Positions 1-13,100 of a DNA stretch of 64,000 bases are shown in pieces; within the stretch, counting starts at the first letter, position 1; every line of letters begins with the position of its first letter. The stretch covers positions 85,209,539 through 85,273,538 of the forward strand of contig CM051519.1 of assembly GCA_028015205.1 (NCBI GenBank), in the 5' to 3' direction. The translations under genes were made by a program, and so were the position numbers. Under the pieces are notes generated by a model, which was given only the letters and a program-made list of their open reading frames with translations, was not told where the DNA came from and ran no database searches. Origin of the DNA: Mytilisepta virgata. Taxonomy: Eukaryota; Mollusca; Bivalvia; Mytilida; Mytilidae.

Positions 1-269
1 AGAGGACAGCAAAACTTTCGCCAATTTCGTAATTTCTGCATCGCCTGAAAATTCCGAGTGTTTATTTCAAGGGAAATAACTCTAGAACTCTAGCGGTCCT
101 AAAATCTGGTATTGTCGGGCAATACCAGATTTTTGGACGCGTGGCATTCATATCACGATCTTTAAGTATCATGTGATCTTACTCACACCAATGAATTTAT
201 AGAATTGTTTACTGAAATGCTATAATTACAAATATTTGTTAGGTTTTATCAGTAAAATGTGACTGAATC

Positions 270-478
270 AGTTTCTCACACATTTTGAAATATTCTGTGT
301 GTTTTCTGACTTGTTCTCCTCTTATTCAATACATTTAGTGATATGACCAGTTTTCCATCTTTCTCCTTCTCTAATGTTAGAGAAGGAGATAGATGAAAAA
401 CTGGGCATATCACTAAATGCATTAAATAAGAGGAGAACATCGGACAACACACAGAACAGTTTAAATTGTGTGAGAAAC
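270..478. repeat. Foldback (palindromic) element, arms about 103 bp
   Basis: Two arms (270-374 and 377-478) are near-perfect reverse complements joined by a two-base loop. For example, CTCCTTCTCTAA at 363-374 faces TTAGAGAAGGAG, and GTTTCTCACACA faces TGTGTGAGAAAC. No coding sense was found; short ORFs over it on both strands follow from the symmetry. It may be a palindromic MITE or a hairpin RNA precursor. The rest of 1-1338 is AT-rich upstream sequence of the channel gene with nothing else I can identify. Confidence 0.8.
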
Positions 479-1338
479 AAAACCTTAAAAAAACATAAAT
501 TCCTGGTCCCAAGGGCCTGTGTTGTGAACAAACAGAAAAGTAACTTTATGAATTAACCAAAACAAACCGTGTATGCAATAAATGAGCTAGCTGTGCTCTC
601 AAGTTCTATTACGAAAATAGAAGAATAAGAGGTATGTTTTTGTGGCAGAACATCCCAACAGATAATATCTATTAATCTGGATTTAATAAGCAAAGTGTGT
701 TTATTTATTTATTTTAATCATAATGGCAGATTAGTAGATTATACATAATAAAGAATATTGGGAAAAGGAGAACAAAGCTTTGCTACCAGTGTTAAGTAAC
801 ACACTTACAAATAGAAGATTTCACTTTGAAATAGAGTGTTTATATATACATTCGGCCTTGCCTTAGTATATTGAACTTGAACGTAATAGGTACAAATTCT
901 ATAGAAATAAATTCGTCAGATTATAATTCGTTTTAATATGTCAGGTAAATCTTAAGTTTTAAGAATAAATTTACTCCTTTTCTTTTTAATTATTATTTAA
1001 TTTTTCCCTATTTACATTGTGTACATACACGCATGTGTATAATGTACTTATTACTTTCGTTTAAAGCTTATAAACTTTATAAATCACGAACGTGGACAAA
1101 TATATTTGTGCCAACTTTTCAACCGATTTTAATAGGCCTATAATCACTTTACGTATTTCAACATCAAATTCAATTCATTGGAGTTTTAACTGTTGAATAG
1201 AAATAATTGTCAACGTACGACCTAACTGAAGGAAAATACGACTCTTTATTTGAACTAGCGAAATAACTTGTATATATTTGAATTCTTATCTATTTGGTTG
1301 TATACTTTTCTGGATTTGCCAAACTAATTATATAGATA

Positions 1339-2769
1339 ATGCATGTGATTAGTCAACCACATCGGAAAGATGGGGGGAAACCGTCCGTTATTCATCTCTC
1401 CCCAGATTATTTAAACCATTCACCTCGCATAAGAGGACATAGACGAACATTATCTAATGACTCGAGACGTTCAGATTTCTCGTCTATGAATGAAATAGAT
1501 TCGGATACAGACACAGAGTTAGATAGTTTACTGGAGAGAACGGAATTCGTTGAAAGTTCGGTGCTGACTAGGAACCATGACTGCAAGGTGGAAGAATGTC
1601 AGCGAGTCGTTATCAACGTAAGTGGTATGAAATTTGAAACACAATTACGAACACTAAATAGACTTCCGAACACACTGCTTGGAAATAAGTCCAACAGATT
1701 ACAATACTGGGACCCTAAACGAGGAGAATATTTTTTTGATCGACACAGGCCAAGTTTTCAAGCTATACTGTACTTTTATCAAAGTGGTGGCAGACTGCGC
1801 AGACCTATCGAAGTTCCGAATGATGTCTTTTTGAATGAATTGCAGTTCTTCGAACTTGGATCGAACGTTATCGATGCGTTTAAGGAGACAGAAGGATATG
1901 TATTAGATCAAGACAAACAACCCGTTTTGCCAGATCGCCATTTACAAAGAAAGATCTGGGAATTATTTGAGTACCCCACGAGTTCCATTGCTGCTAAAAT
2001 CGTTGCTGTACTCTCTGTAGTATTTATTACTGTGTCAGTTGTTGTTTTTTGTGTTGAAACTTTACCTTCGTTCAAACATGCCGGTTGCAAAAATGTGAGC
2101 AACTATGATAAAGCTAAAAACATGACAACTTATGAGGAAGTTCCAACCTTCGATCATCCGCTATTTATCATAGAGGCAACTTGTATGTCTTGGTTTATAA
2201 TAGAGCTCTTTTGCAGATTTGCTAGTTGTCCATTAAAACTAAAGTTTTTCAAAACATTTGTAAATTGGATAGATATAATTTCTATTGCACCTTTCATTGT
2301 TTCCATGGCAATGATTTTTGCTACAGGTAAATGTGAAGGCAATTCCAAGACAGGTGCCATATCTATTCTGAGAGTTCTCCGAGTAGCAAGAATTCTAAAA
2401 CTTAGCAAACATTCGGAAGGACTCCAACTTTTAGGAAAAACAATTAAAACAAGCGTTAAAGAATTGATGATGTTTGTTTTGTTCCTTGGTATTGGAATAG
2501 TCATTTTCTCGGGTGCCATATATTATGCAGAACTGGAACAGGAGGGAACGCAGTTCTATAGTATTCCTGGATCTTTCTGGTGGGCTGTTGTTACCATGAC
2601 AACAGTTGGTTATGGAGATATGTATCCCATCGGAGTATTCGGGAAAATTATCGGAACTCTCGCTGTTTTATGTGGGTTATTAGCTATAGCTTTTCCGGTG
2701 CCAGTGATCGTAACAAACTTCACAAACTACTATCGGACTTCAACAGGAAGAGGGTATTGGGGACTCTAA
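1339..2769 (+). CDS. Shaker/Kv1-type voltage-gated potassium channel, intronless, short C-tail
   Basis: A 476-residue plasma-membrane channel subunit expected to tetramerise and pass K+. The cytosolic N-terminus (1-88) is rich in Ser/Asp. The T1 tetramerisation domain (about 89-180) carries Kv1-style RVVINVSG, FETQLRTLN, EYFFDRHRPSF and YYQSGGRLRRP-like stretches. Membrane segments are S1 about 216-240, S2 275-295 (WFIIEL keeps the gating-pore Phe and Glu), S3 309-330 (NWIDI), S4 340-358, S5 374-398, selectivity filter TVGYGD at 422-427 and S6 about 435-465 with a PVPV hinge. The S1-S2 loop has N-glycosylation sequons (NVS, NMT). S4 reads AIS-ILR-VLR-VAR-ILK-LSK: aligned on KLS-K-HS, the first Shaker arginine (R1) is Ser. 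The C-tail is only about 12 residues and has no PDZ-binding ETDV end. An ATG with open frame and no splice need supports an intronless CDS, as in many Kv1 genes. A paralogue lies at 60253-61551. Confidence 0.96.
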   Translation: MHVISQPHRKDGGKPSVIHLSPDYLNHSPRIRGHRRTLSNDSRRSDFSSMNEIDSDTDTELDSLLERTEFVESSVLTRNHDCKVEECQRVVINVSGMKFETQLRTLNRLPNTLLGNKSNRLQYWDPKRGEYFFDRHRPSFQAILYFYQSGGRLRRPIEVPNDVFLNELQFFELGSNVIDAFKETEGYVLDQDKQPVLPDRHLQRKIWELFEYPTSSIAAKIVAVLSVVFITVSVVVFCVETLPSFKHAGCKNVSNYDKAKNMTTYEEVPTFDHPLFIIEATCMSWFIIELFCRFASCPLKLKFFKTFVNWIDIISIAPFIVSMAMIFATGKCEGNSKTGAISILRVLRVARILKLSKHSEGLQLLGKTIKTSVKELMMFVLFLGIGIVIFSGAIYYAELEQEGTQFYSIPGSFWWAVVTMTTVGYGDMYPIGVFGKIIGTLAVLCGLLAIAFPVPVIVTNFTNYYRTSTGRGYWGL

Positions 2770-3494
2770 AAAAATTGTCCTTTGAAAACTACAAGAACTT
2801 GAAATATATTACTGTGTGGCTATTCTTAAAATTATTACATTATTTGTTCACTGTTGATATATAATGTTAAAAGACACAAATCGTCTGTAGTATTGTTTGT
2901 TTAAATATAATGGTATTTTCATACATTTATTTATTTCTTTGTTATTCAAATTTTATGTTGTTTTTATTGTGGGTTACTTGACCTCCAGTGGAAAATATTT
3001 CACAGAGTTTTAGATAAAAAATACATTAAGCAATGCATCGTATGGCGTGGGCATGCCAAACAAAAGAGCAAGGAATTTTGTGTAACACTAAGAAAGGACG
3101 GAGAATTTTGCTTTTCCTTCTTCTGAAATAACCTTAAGCTTTATTTATATTCCTTCTTTGGCATCTACAAAAGAACATTTGATGTGCAAAGAGTGTGATT
3201 TATCCCGATCATCCTTTCTTTGCTCTTATTTTTTTTTCATTTTGAATCTGCTCGTCAAAACACGGGGAAATCATTATTTCGGAAAAAAAATCAGCCCTAA
3301 ACACAACTAACGAGTCGTAATTCCACGAAAAATGCACATTTTGTTTATCAAAATTGGTTTAATTTATTTAAAATATACATAGCCGTAATTATAAAAAATA
3401 GAAATACGAACCCTGCGTTAATATGGTCAGCACTTCATAAAATAAAATAATAATGCACAACAACTTATACAAAACAAAATAATTTTTAAAGCAA

Positions 3495-3546
3495 GTGCTA
3501 TAGTAGTATGAAATTTGTTTGTGCTATAGTAGTATGAAATTTGTTT
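3495..3546. repeat. 26-bp tandem duplication
   Basis: The unit beginning GTGCTATAGTAGTATG occurs twice back to back, 26 bp apart, downstream of the first channel gene. The remainder of 2770-4430 is AT-rich non-coding sequence in which I see nothing else. Confidence 0.85.
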
Positions 3547-4433
3547 GAACTGTATTTAATCTGTTATTAAACTACTTTATATCAATAATGTCATATTTTG
3601 GGCTAATACCTGTTTTCTGTACTGGCGTGGTTGGATTCTTATGAAATATTATTTAACCGTTATATTTTATTTCAACCAAATTCACTCGATTTCCCAAACT
3701 GAAGTATATTAAGTTGTTTATAAAACTTTGCCCCCGATGAAAACACCTATTGATACATAATCTTTGACGTATGTCCAGTTGGAGTGAGAATATCGGCAAA
3801 ACAGTTTCCGTAAATTCGTCATCCAAAGTAAAAGACAAAGTCATGAGAATGGAACTTAGCAAACAAATGCCACCAGGATACAAATATAACTAAAATATAT
3901 GTAATCGGGAAGCTCTACTTTCCCCAGTGATGGATACGGACATAACACTTAAAATATTATGCACGTTATAGCTCTAGAATTTTTTTTTTACATGTATTAC
4001 ATGTATTATGTGGCGAAACCGTTGGTCGAAGACAGTCATCAAACACAAGCAAAATCTGAAATTTTGGTACACAAGCGTTTTGAAATTTAATTTTGTCAGT
4101 TAATGTTTCTTAAACATTTACATTATATGAATTATTCTCTGATTATTGATTTTTTGCTTTTAGATTTTTATTATTTCACTTCTCTTATATTCCCCAAGTT
4201 ATAACCGTGAAAACCATAATAAAATCAAAAGAAACAGGTCACATATGCTGAGAATTTATGTCAAATATTGTTAGTAAATTGTTCAAATAACAAAATTAGT
4301 AACAAAACAGAAAACATTCCAAGTGACTGTGCTCAACTTTGGTCACAGGATTTATACATAGACCTACGTAAATTTGAAATCGGAAAACCAATTGAAGGAC
4401 GATTCTTTGGCAAGCCGTTTTACTATTTATTCT

Positions 4434-4667
4434 AAATTCAAGATATCTAATAAACTTTATAAGATATCTCATATAACTTATAAGATATCTTATATAGTTT
4501 ATAAGATATTTCATATAATTTATAAGATATCTCATATAATTTTCTTTAGAAGATATCATAAATTATATACTATATGAGATATCTTATAAAGTATATAAGA
4601 TATCTTGTATAAGAAATATTTATAAGATATCTTATATTATACTTTATGAGATATCTTATAAACTGTT
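4434..4667. repeat. AT-rich tandem repeat of AGATATCT palindromes
   Basis: A short degenerate unit of roughly 24 bp containing TATAAGATATCTYATATA recurs about ten times. The core AGATATCT is its own reverse complement, so both strands read alike and give spurious ORFs. Confidence 0.8.
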
Positions 4668-5019
4668 TATGATGATCAAGTTAGGAAATCATAACAATAA
4701 ATATTTAAATACATCAAATGAGAAGCAACCATCTCCCCACCCCATCTTTTGATGTATCAATTCGTATTTATAATATAAAACTGTCACCAAGCTGGTGGAA
4801 TAAATGCACTTTTGTTTTTAAGCTAAAACTAAATATGTTTTAGGTTATATATACAGGATAAATGTCTCTGGCAAATCCGGTGGTGTGTGAAAAAATTATT
4901 CATGATTAAATACTTGCTTATCCAAACTATTAATTTAATATTTAATTGAAATCTCATATGAAAACAAGAAAAGGGAGATAAATTGAGTCACTACTGAATT
5001 GGATTTTTGATGAAGTTAG

Positions 5020-5885
5020 GGGATATTGTTAGAATTTTGATTTTCGAAAATTGGGGCCCAGAGGGGTCGATTTTCGCAAAAAGGTGATTTTAAGCTTGTG
5101 ACTTAAACTCCTCTTTCATTTTTGATTTCATGCATTTGATTTATATACAGTATTATCACATACTGTATATAGATGCGCAATAAGGTTTTAGAAGTTTGAT
5201 TTTCAAAAATTGGGGCCCACAGGTGTCAAATTTCGAAAATTAGGAATTGAAGCTCGTGACCTAAACTCATCTTTCATTTTTGACTTCATGCATTGGGGCC
5301 CACAGGGGTCAAATTTTGAAAATTGTGAATTTAAGCTTGTGACCTTAACTCCTCTTTCATTTTATGTATTTGATTTATATAAAGGATTTTTAGATGCGCA
5401 ATAAGATTTTAGAATTTTGATTTTCAAATATTGGGCCTACAGGGGTCGAATTTCTTAAATTGGCAATTTAAACTTCTGACCTAAACTCGTTTATTTTTCA
5501 TTTTATGCACAGTATTGTCACATACTCGATGTAGATGTGCAATAAGGTTTTAGAATTTTGATTTTCAGAACTCGGGACCCAGAGGTGCTGAATTTTGAAA
5601 ATTGGGAATTTAAGCTTGTGACCCGCTAAACTCCTCTTGCATATTTAATTTCTTAACCGTATGGTCACATATTGTATATAGATGTACAATAAGGTTTTAG
5701 AATTGTGATTTTCAAAAACTGGGGCTTTTAGGGATCGAATTTACAAAATTGGGAATTATAAGTTGATGAGTGAAAGTTTTCTTTCATTTTTAATTCTATA
5801 CATTTTATTTCTATACACTATTGTCATACACTGTATGCAGATGTGCGATAAGGTTTTAGAATTTTAATTTTCCAAAATTTGGGAC
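5020..5885 (+). repeat. Degenerate tandem repeat, about 105-165-bp period
   Basis: Six or so diverged copies each contain TTTTAGAATTTTGATTTTC, then an (A)TTGGGGCCCACAGGGGTC-like segment, a TTTAAGCTTGTGACCTAAAC segment and a tail ending in TAGATGCGCAATAAGG. Copies begin near 5025, 5187, 5406, 5549, 5695 and 5850, with a partial copy near 5293. They are clearly tandem and non-coding. Confidence 0.85.
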
Positions 5886-6372
5886 TGTATTCAAAGATAT
5901 AATTGTAAAAAAGGTGCACAGGGATACAAATGTGGGGAGTACGGGGTTAGCTGTCGTTTCCGACTGCCTCAGTCTAGTATTTAATTTGGTTTTCAGTTTT
6001 ATTGGCGTCGTCAGTTTAAAGTATTTGACGAATCAAATACCCAGATAAAATATTACAGGTTAATTCAAGGGTAATTCTTTCCAGGGTATTTATACAAGAA
6101 TTTAAAATATTGTGCAAGAGTCTTTTTTTATTCTATTAAGGCATATATTATGCTTGTTCTTTAAAGAATTTTCAATCAGTTATTATTCTTTTAGCCTGAA
6201 TTATTACCTTTAAAAATACATAAATTAAGTTGGACTTCATTTTAATTTTACAGACTATTTAAATCTGAATTCTAAATATCGTATTAAATATATCGCTGGA
6301 TAACGAAAAGACTGGGTGTTGAACAATATATCTGTCACGGGTGACTGAGCACACTCTCTTGTGTGATAAATA

Positions 6373-6508
6373 CATAATAACGCACCCGATACGACTCAGG
6401 TTATCCTATTCAATAGATATTAGGTTAAGCGGGGTTTTGCTGTTCAGCCGATGACATAGTATACTGTGTTACTATATAGTATTGGGTTATCCTGTTGAAT
6501 AGAATGAC
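6373..6508 (+). repeat. Dispersed repeat, copy 1 (inverted partner at 60058-60192)
   Basis: About 135 bp containing TATTAGGTTAAGCGGGGTT and CATAGTATACTGTGTTACTA reappears as the reverse complement at 60058-60192 with only a handful of differences. Within the repeat, GGTTATCCTATTCAATAG and GGTTATCCTGTTGAATAG form internal near-direct repeats at the two ends. It is probably a short non-autonomous element. Confidence 0.9.
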
Positions 6509-7084
6509 ATTTTAAGTAGCAATTAACCAATCAATTTGCGTTTAATAATGCAGCCTCCCAGCATTCTTTTCAAAAAGTTCTTATAGTGGCCATTTTCAGA
6601 TTACATTTAGAAGCACGTTTTAACATTCAAGTATTCCTTTTTATTACTCATTAATCTCAACTAGACATGCTGGTAAGCTATTTTAATGTTCTTTATACTG
6701 ATGTCTCCAGTACAAGAGTGATTTGGTCCCAATTAACTAAAACTTGAAATATTACAGTGCTGAACCTGTGCCCGCCTTTGGTGCACACTGAAGGTGTTGT
6801 TGCAGTGCTGCATACCTATGGGCACTATGAACTTAGCAGATGCATTAGACTTCTGTGTTAATATTGATATCCATGAGTGCTATGCCGATTTAGTTTGATG
6901 TAGCTACTTGTTTGCTATGCAACTCGAGATCGCTAGTAGCACTTGATGTGTATTTTACTAAATCTTGAAAAAAAATCGTTTCTGATACGTTGCAAACAAT
7001 GATTCTCACATACAATTCAGTTTCTTGTATTATATGTGACATATATTAAATTTTTCAAATAAAATTTCAAGATTTTGTCCGCGG

Positions 7085-7122
7085 CGGGACTTTTACTTTT
7101 GTCACGTGACCGTTCAGTAAAA
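7085..7122 (+). promoter_or_regulatory. Probable promoter/5'UTR with palindromic E-box
   Basis: A locally CpG-rich patch in AT-rich surroundings holds GTCACGTGAC at 7101-7110, a palindromic E-box of the kind bound by USF/MiT bHLH-ZIP factors. It lies 13 bases before an AAAATGGCG start context. I infer it is the core promoter or 5'UTR of the gene starting at 7123; no TATA box is evident. Confidence 0.4.
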
Positions 7123-7157
7123 ATGGCGGACACCCGAGATTTGCAGAACCAGATTGA
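7123..7157 (+). CDS. Exon 1 (start codon)
   Basis: It codes MADTRDLQNQI plus two bases (GA). Donor GTGATA follows. Joined to the acceptor AG at 9372-9373 it gives GAA and continues in frame. The next in-frame codon without splicing would be a stop, so splicing is required. Confidence 0.6.
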
Positions 7158-10100
7158 GTGATAGAAAAGTGGCAATAAAAACGATTAGTTGCGGTTTCGC
7201 GGAGGACCTTTAGTGGATCATTTTCTTTAAAACGGGAAGCTTATTTTCTTACAAACTTGTGAAAAATGAAATTATAAAACCATCAGATATTGAATTTACT
7301 ACCATAAATAAAAATAAATAAAAAATGGTTTCATGTATTAGAATATTAGGGTATGGTTGGGGGGGGGGGTCCTTCATTTCTGCATTCTTTAATTTTTTCG
7401 CTCATTATTCTTTATCTTTAAAAACAATGGCTTTTCTGTAATTACTTGCTTACTGTTATCTGCAAATTGTTTTTTCTGTAGTCGGTATATTTTTACCCTA
7501 TTCTGTAATTTTTGCAGTTATTCTTTATATTTTAGCCCCCATTATTCTCTATTCTTTATTTTTTGTCCCATTTTTCTTTATTCTTAATTTTTTTTGGCCC
7601 ATTATTTTCTATTCTATAAACTCCATCCACACCCTCATATATAGGTTGATGGAACTTATATTCCGTGACAATAGCAGTGGTTAAAATTCTAGAAGTTTGT
7701 CTTCGTTGTGCTTCCAAACTTTTTTGTAAATAAAAAAAATATATAATGTACTTGATGAGGGTAAATGAAAACCAAATGCATCTGTAGTATTCTAATAATG
7801 CAATAAAGAACAGCAAGATATGGGGCAACATCAAAATAGTCCAGTCAATCTAGCATAAATTTGACCCTAACCTTAAAGTTATTGCAAAAGAAGATTTTAA
7901 AGTTTTAATCTTTAGAATTATACCCCAAATATACACAGAAAAAAGTCCAACAAAATCTAACTTGAGGAAGACTTAAAATTCCTATGGAGATTTGCATTGA
8001 AAATGGGAGATAACTCTGCAAAAAAGGCAGAAATATCAATAAAAATTGATACAAAATTATAACTTTACCACTTCTATTCAGCAGAATGTATTGATTCATG
8101 ATAATTTAGCCCTCTTTAGAGTATAACAAACAACTCTAAAGGTGTTTTCATATCTTTTATCAAGCTACAACCTAGATTTCGTAATTCATTAGTTGACCAA
8201 TTATTAAATTTTTCAACATGTCAAGGTAAAGAATCTCAAATGTAATAAAAATGATTAAGCATATATTCTTCTTTTTGTGGTTTAAAGTTCTTTAAACAAG
8301 AACGATGCTGAACAAATATAATTTACAGATATAAAAAATACCAAATTTTCACATTATTTTTTCAAAATGGTCACAAAGCCACAAATTTGCAATTTCTTTA
8401 ATGAAAAATGTGCAAAAAAAAATAAAAATACCCATAACACTTCGGTTTTGTACATTTCATGAGCAGAAAATTATTTACTATAGTCAAATACGAACTTATA
8501 ACACCATCAAAGTATCATACTTTACCTGAATTTTAAGAAAATCAACCAAAAACTGACAAAAAAGACAAATTTTTGCAGAGTTATCTCCCCTTTCCAATGT
8601 TAATTTCCATAGGAAATTAAACATGCTGATTTTGAGTTTTCCTCATGTTAGATTTTATGGGACTTTTTTTCTGTGTATATTTGGGGCTTAATGCTATAGA
8701 TTAGAACTAAAACATTTTCTGTTGCAATTAGTTTGAGGTTAAAACTTAGTTTGATTGGACTAAAAACAGAATAAAGAATGAACATGGGGAATGTATTAAA
8801 GAGACAACAACCCAACCAAAAAGCACAAAACAGCCCAGGGCCATCAATGAACCTTCAACACATATTAAAAATCCAGCAACCAGAGCTGGGCTTCAGCAGG
8901 CCCCGAAACATTAATGTAAACTAGTTCAAGAAAATGGGCACCACTCTCTGAAACATAGAGAAGAATCAAAATTTTAAAATTAAAAAAAAACAAACAAATG
9001 CAAAAATGTGAAGAGGTTAAAAAATGATACTGACATCAAGAATTATGTTATGTCTCATAATGCAAGAAAAGAAAGCAGTATTGTAATAGCCACACTTGAA
9101 GTGAAACATTTATCTGTGAAGATGTTCCATAATTAATGTTTAACCAAATATGTTGGCATTTGTAAAAAAAATTCAAATGGATGACCTAATATTAAAAATA
9201 CCATTTAACCATATTTCCTTTATAATTATATTCTCATCAATGATAAACCAGTAAACAAATGCTTGTTTGATAAAGTTACTTCCAGGTTTCTTTGACACAA
9301 TGTTTGAGCTATAGGAATGTATTCAGGATAAAGTTAATAGTAAAACCACTCACAGTATAAATATTTTTCAGAGAACCCATATAGCTGAACAGGCAAAGGA
9401 AGTTTTGGAGGGGATGTTTGCCCAAGGCATGGACTCGAAAGGGAAAAAGTGCAGTGTGATGCACTCCCAGGCTGTTGAGCGAACAGGACTGCCTTTACAG
9501 GTTATCAAGGTATTTAATTTATCTGTCAACTTGGCAATGATGACATCAAAGTGATTGCATTATTAACTGGGCTTTTAAACTGAAAAAAAAGGTTTTTGAT
9601 TTGGATTAATACCAAAGAACTGTGTATCCAGTCATATTCAAATTTGATATTTTTTCTGATTTTTCTAATTCATATATAACTGGTTGGGTGGATTTCACCT
9701 TTAAATTCACATATGTATGTTATTACATTTTGTCAGTTTACAATACATGTAATATAAATCCTGTTAAAAAACGATTCATAGATCTATTCTATAGCGACAT
9801 TCTAATAAAATAAGAAAAAGAAAAAAAACTAAAAATATCACTATCAATAATATTGATTTTGTACCTTGTGAAATGGACCTATACCTGGAATGATTCAACC
9901 TATGTAACCACTTAGATAAAATGGATTAATAATTGTGAGATATTAAAAGTTTAATTTGATTTTCGACAATTTAACCTTTGTCATTTTGGAGTCATATGCA
10001 TGGTGACTGGTACCACGATAAACGTAACTACAGAGATATAAAATTAAATATTTTATTTTAATAAAACATGACAAATCAAGAACAATAAGATACATATTAC

Positions 10101-13100
10101 AAATATAACATGTAAAACATAAAAAATAATCAACGTTTTAGCAAAAATATTCGGTACTCTTCACTTTTCCTGGAAATTTCTTTGTCGGAGTTTGGACCTG
10201 AAAAAAGACTTAAGAAAATGTCTGTAGGCACAAGAAACAAGAAACATGACCCAGGGTATAAATGTGCGCACTATACATACCAAAAAACGGTATTTGATTG
10301 AAAAGGTTGAGATAATTTTAATAGGTTAATTTGTTCATTTTATATCAACAATTTAAGGACTGGATTGGCAATAAGAAAAAAGTAGCGGAGGGGAGGAAGT
10401 ATGAGGTACAGCACAGGACATTTTATACCAAAGGAATGTCTGGGTATAACTGCTTTGTCAGAGAGAAAAAAGGTAAACTGCATACATGTATGTTAATATA
10501 TATAAATGTCAATTAAGTCTACGTCCACACAAGTAGAAATATAAAAAAAAATGAAGTTTCAAAATGCACTTAAGTCCTTTAATTCACTACATTTTTCTCC
10601 AACCGGTTTCACATTTTTGTGATAATATTGAATAATTATGTTATATATGATAAACCATTGATAATGACTATATATATATATATTATTATATTATTATTAT
10701 TATATATAAATAAAAAGATGTGGTAATTTGAGTCCTATTAGTCCCTCTTTTGAGACATAAACAATCAAAACAAAAAAATACAAGATGTATCTTTTAAAAT
10801 TTGTATACTAATGAGATTCTGAAAAAGAAAATAAAAGTACACATGTTTTTGACCCTATGCAATAACTACCTTAGTCTATCATGTTAAGCTGCTATCCAAG
10901 AAAGGTTGGGTTTCTTATCACACAAAAGTGACTTAAACCCCTCAAATCCTAGCTTAAACCCTGGTGTCAGTGAACTTGTTTGTTTTGTTCTTTCACAGAA
11001 AGGAAGAAAAAAACATAAAGTAACAGGGCAATACATTACATGACAATTCATCACTTTAAAATTTAAATGATGTACAGTGCATAAGAAATTTAAATTGAAC
11101 TTGGTTTCAATTTGTGCAGAGAAAATCAAGACTCTAGCTGGCTCCAAGTTTTCCAAACTGGCGACAAAATATAGCAGCTGGTGATTTTTCTGGCTCCAAT
11201 TTTTTTGAAGCCAGAGCAGCCCCTGGTGGTATGATTTCCCATGAAAAAATCTGATGGACACAGTATAATTTGCAGTCACTTCACATGTGGACATATTTAT
11301 ATATAAATTCATGGTGATTTTATGTTTAAAATAGCATCCTGCTGTTTTAATGATCAGCTGTGTACATAATTATTTCTGTACACTTATAATACTTTGTGTA
11401 TTGTGATTAGTCATCTTGTACAAAATGTATATACATATGACAAGGTATGCATATGCAGGAGTTAATTTCCCTGTGCATTTAAAGGGAATATATTGTTATT
11501 TCAACTCTGAAATTTGTTGGAAGTGAAAACATCACAGTTGGTTAAAAAAAGCAAATAACCTATCAATCAGTTACTTCTTCCACTTGACTTATTGCAGCAG
11601 CTTAAAGTACATTTACTGGAGACAGAGTTATCACTCATAAAAATTTTAGATTTGATAAAATCTTGCATCAGTGTTTAGTAGCATAAATTGAAAGTTTAAA
11701 TAGTTTTTTTTCGACCTTTTTAAAAGGAGAATTAATGGAAAAATGGGTGTTTACTTATTCTTAATGCAGATATTTTATTTCTGGTTAAATATTTTAAGAA
11801 TCAATCTGGTTAGACAGCTGATTTACCTAATTTTTATATCTGTTCATTTAAGAACAATTTACTGGTATAACAGACTGGGCACCTGCCTGGAATTTGTTAG
11901 GACAGGAGGAAAAGGACCAGTACAAAAAGAAGGCCCAGGAAAAACCAGTGGCACCACCCAAACCACAACAGAAGGATGCCTTTAAAAGGCTTAAGATTGT
12001 CAGAGAACATGTAAGACTGAATTTTATTTCTGTTATTATTTAATTTAAACAATTATATTCTGATTGCCTAATGAAAAAAACCTTCTCTGAACTCTTTCGC
12101 GGAAGATCCCGCTTGTAGTCGTGATGGCAACAGCCATTTAGTTATGGGCAATATGGGTGAATGTTTTGATAGCCAGCACATGAATGGTATGAGCCACAGG
12201 TTTTAACTGTTACCCTAAATGCATGCATGGGTAGTTATAGAACACAAGGAGGTATTACATATCTCGTCTGTAAAAATTAGGTCACTGTTTTGTCAGAAAT
12301 GTGCAGACCTGGCTTGCCATTAATGACAATCAAGTCAGTTTTACTTCCAATCAGCATAGATGGGTAGCTGTTTTAATGTTCACCTCTCAAGGTCGTATCA
12401 AAATCGAAAAATAGGCTGAAAATCATCATTTTCCAGCTGGGGTGGGTTCCATCCAACCAAAAAATATACCACCTCCCACCCTACCACATATGCCATCCTC
12501 CCCCAAAACTTAATTCTTAGTTTTTATAGATCAGCATTAGTTACAGCATCAGCAGTCAACTAAATTGCATCTAGTTTGCATAAGTTTGCAAATTTTTGTA
12601 ACTGCCTGAATTCCAGAAATCTCTTGGGGTCAAATGAGTTAAATTGCTTGCCCAAATAGAACTTAACATTAAGAACCTCATTTTATCATGATCCGCCAAC
12701 AAAATGGCCTTCATGAGCTGTTTTCATTGGTTGAATAAAAATAAAAATTCTTTGGAACTGCTTGGTCATTTGGAACGAAACTTTACAGGAAGTATGTACG
12801 AGAGATTCTTTAGACAGTTTCCTAATTTTCTTCTAGATCAGACTGTAGATTATTTCAATTAGAAATAAATCCTTTTTTATTATCCTTCTTTATCAATATC
12901 AAAAAAGGGGGAGGCAAATTGTTGATGAAATTTTACAACAATACTTCAATCATTTAAATCACATTTTCATTTACGAGAGGATGACTATTTGATTTGAATC
13001 AACAAAAACATAAAAAAAATAAAACTTAAATGCCCTTAAAGGAATGCCAATTTTGGGAAAACAAGAAATATTATTTTGAACAATTGAATCAAAATAAAAA

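Noticed and set aside
1908..2519. Minus-strand ORFs inside the first channel gene
   Set aside because: Complementary-frame shadows of a strongly conserved coding sequence.
10884..11312. Minus-strand ORF of 142 residues in intron 3
   Set aside because: No recognisable domain, and the sequence resembles dispersed intronic repeat material; probably chance.
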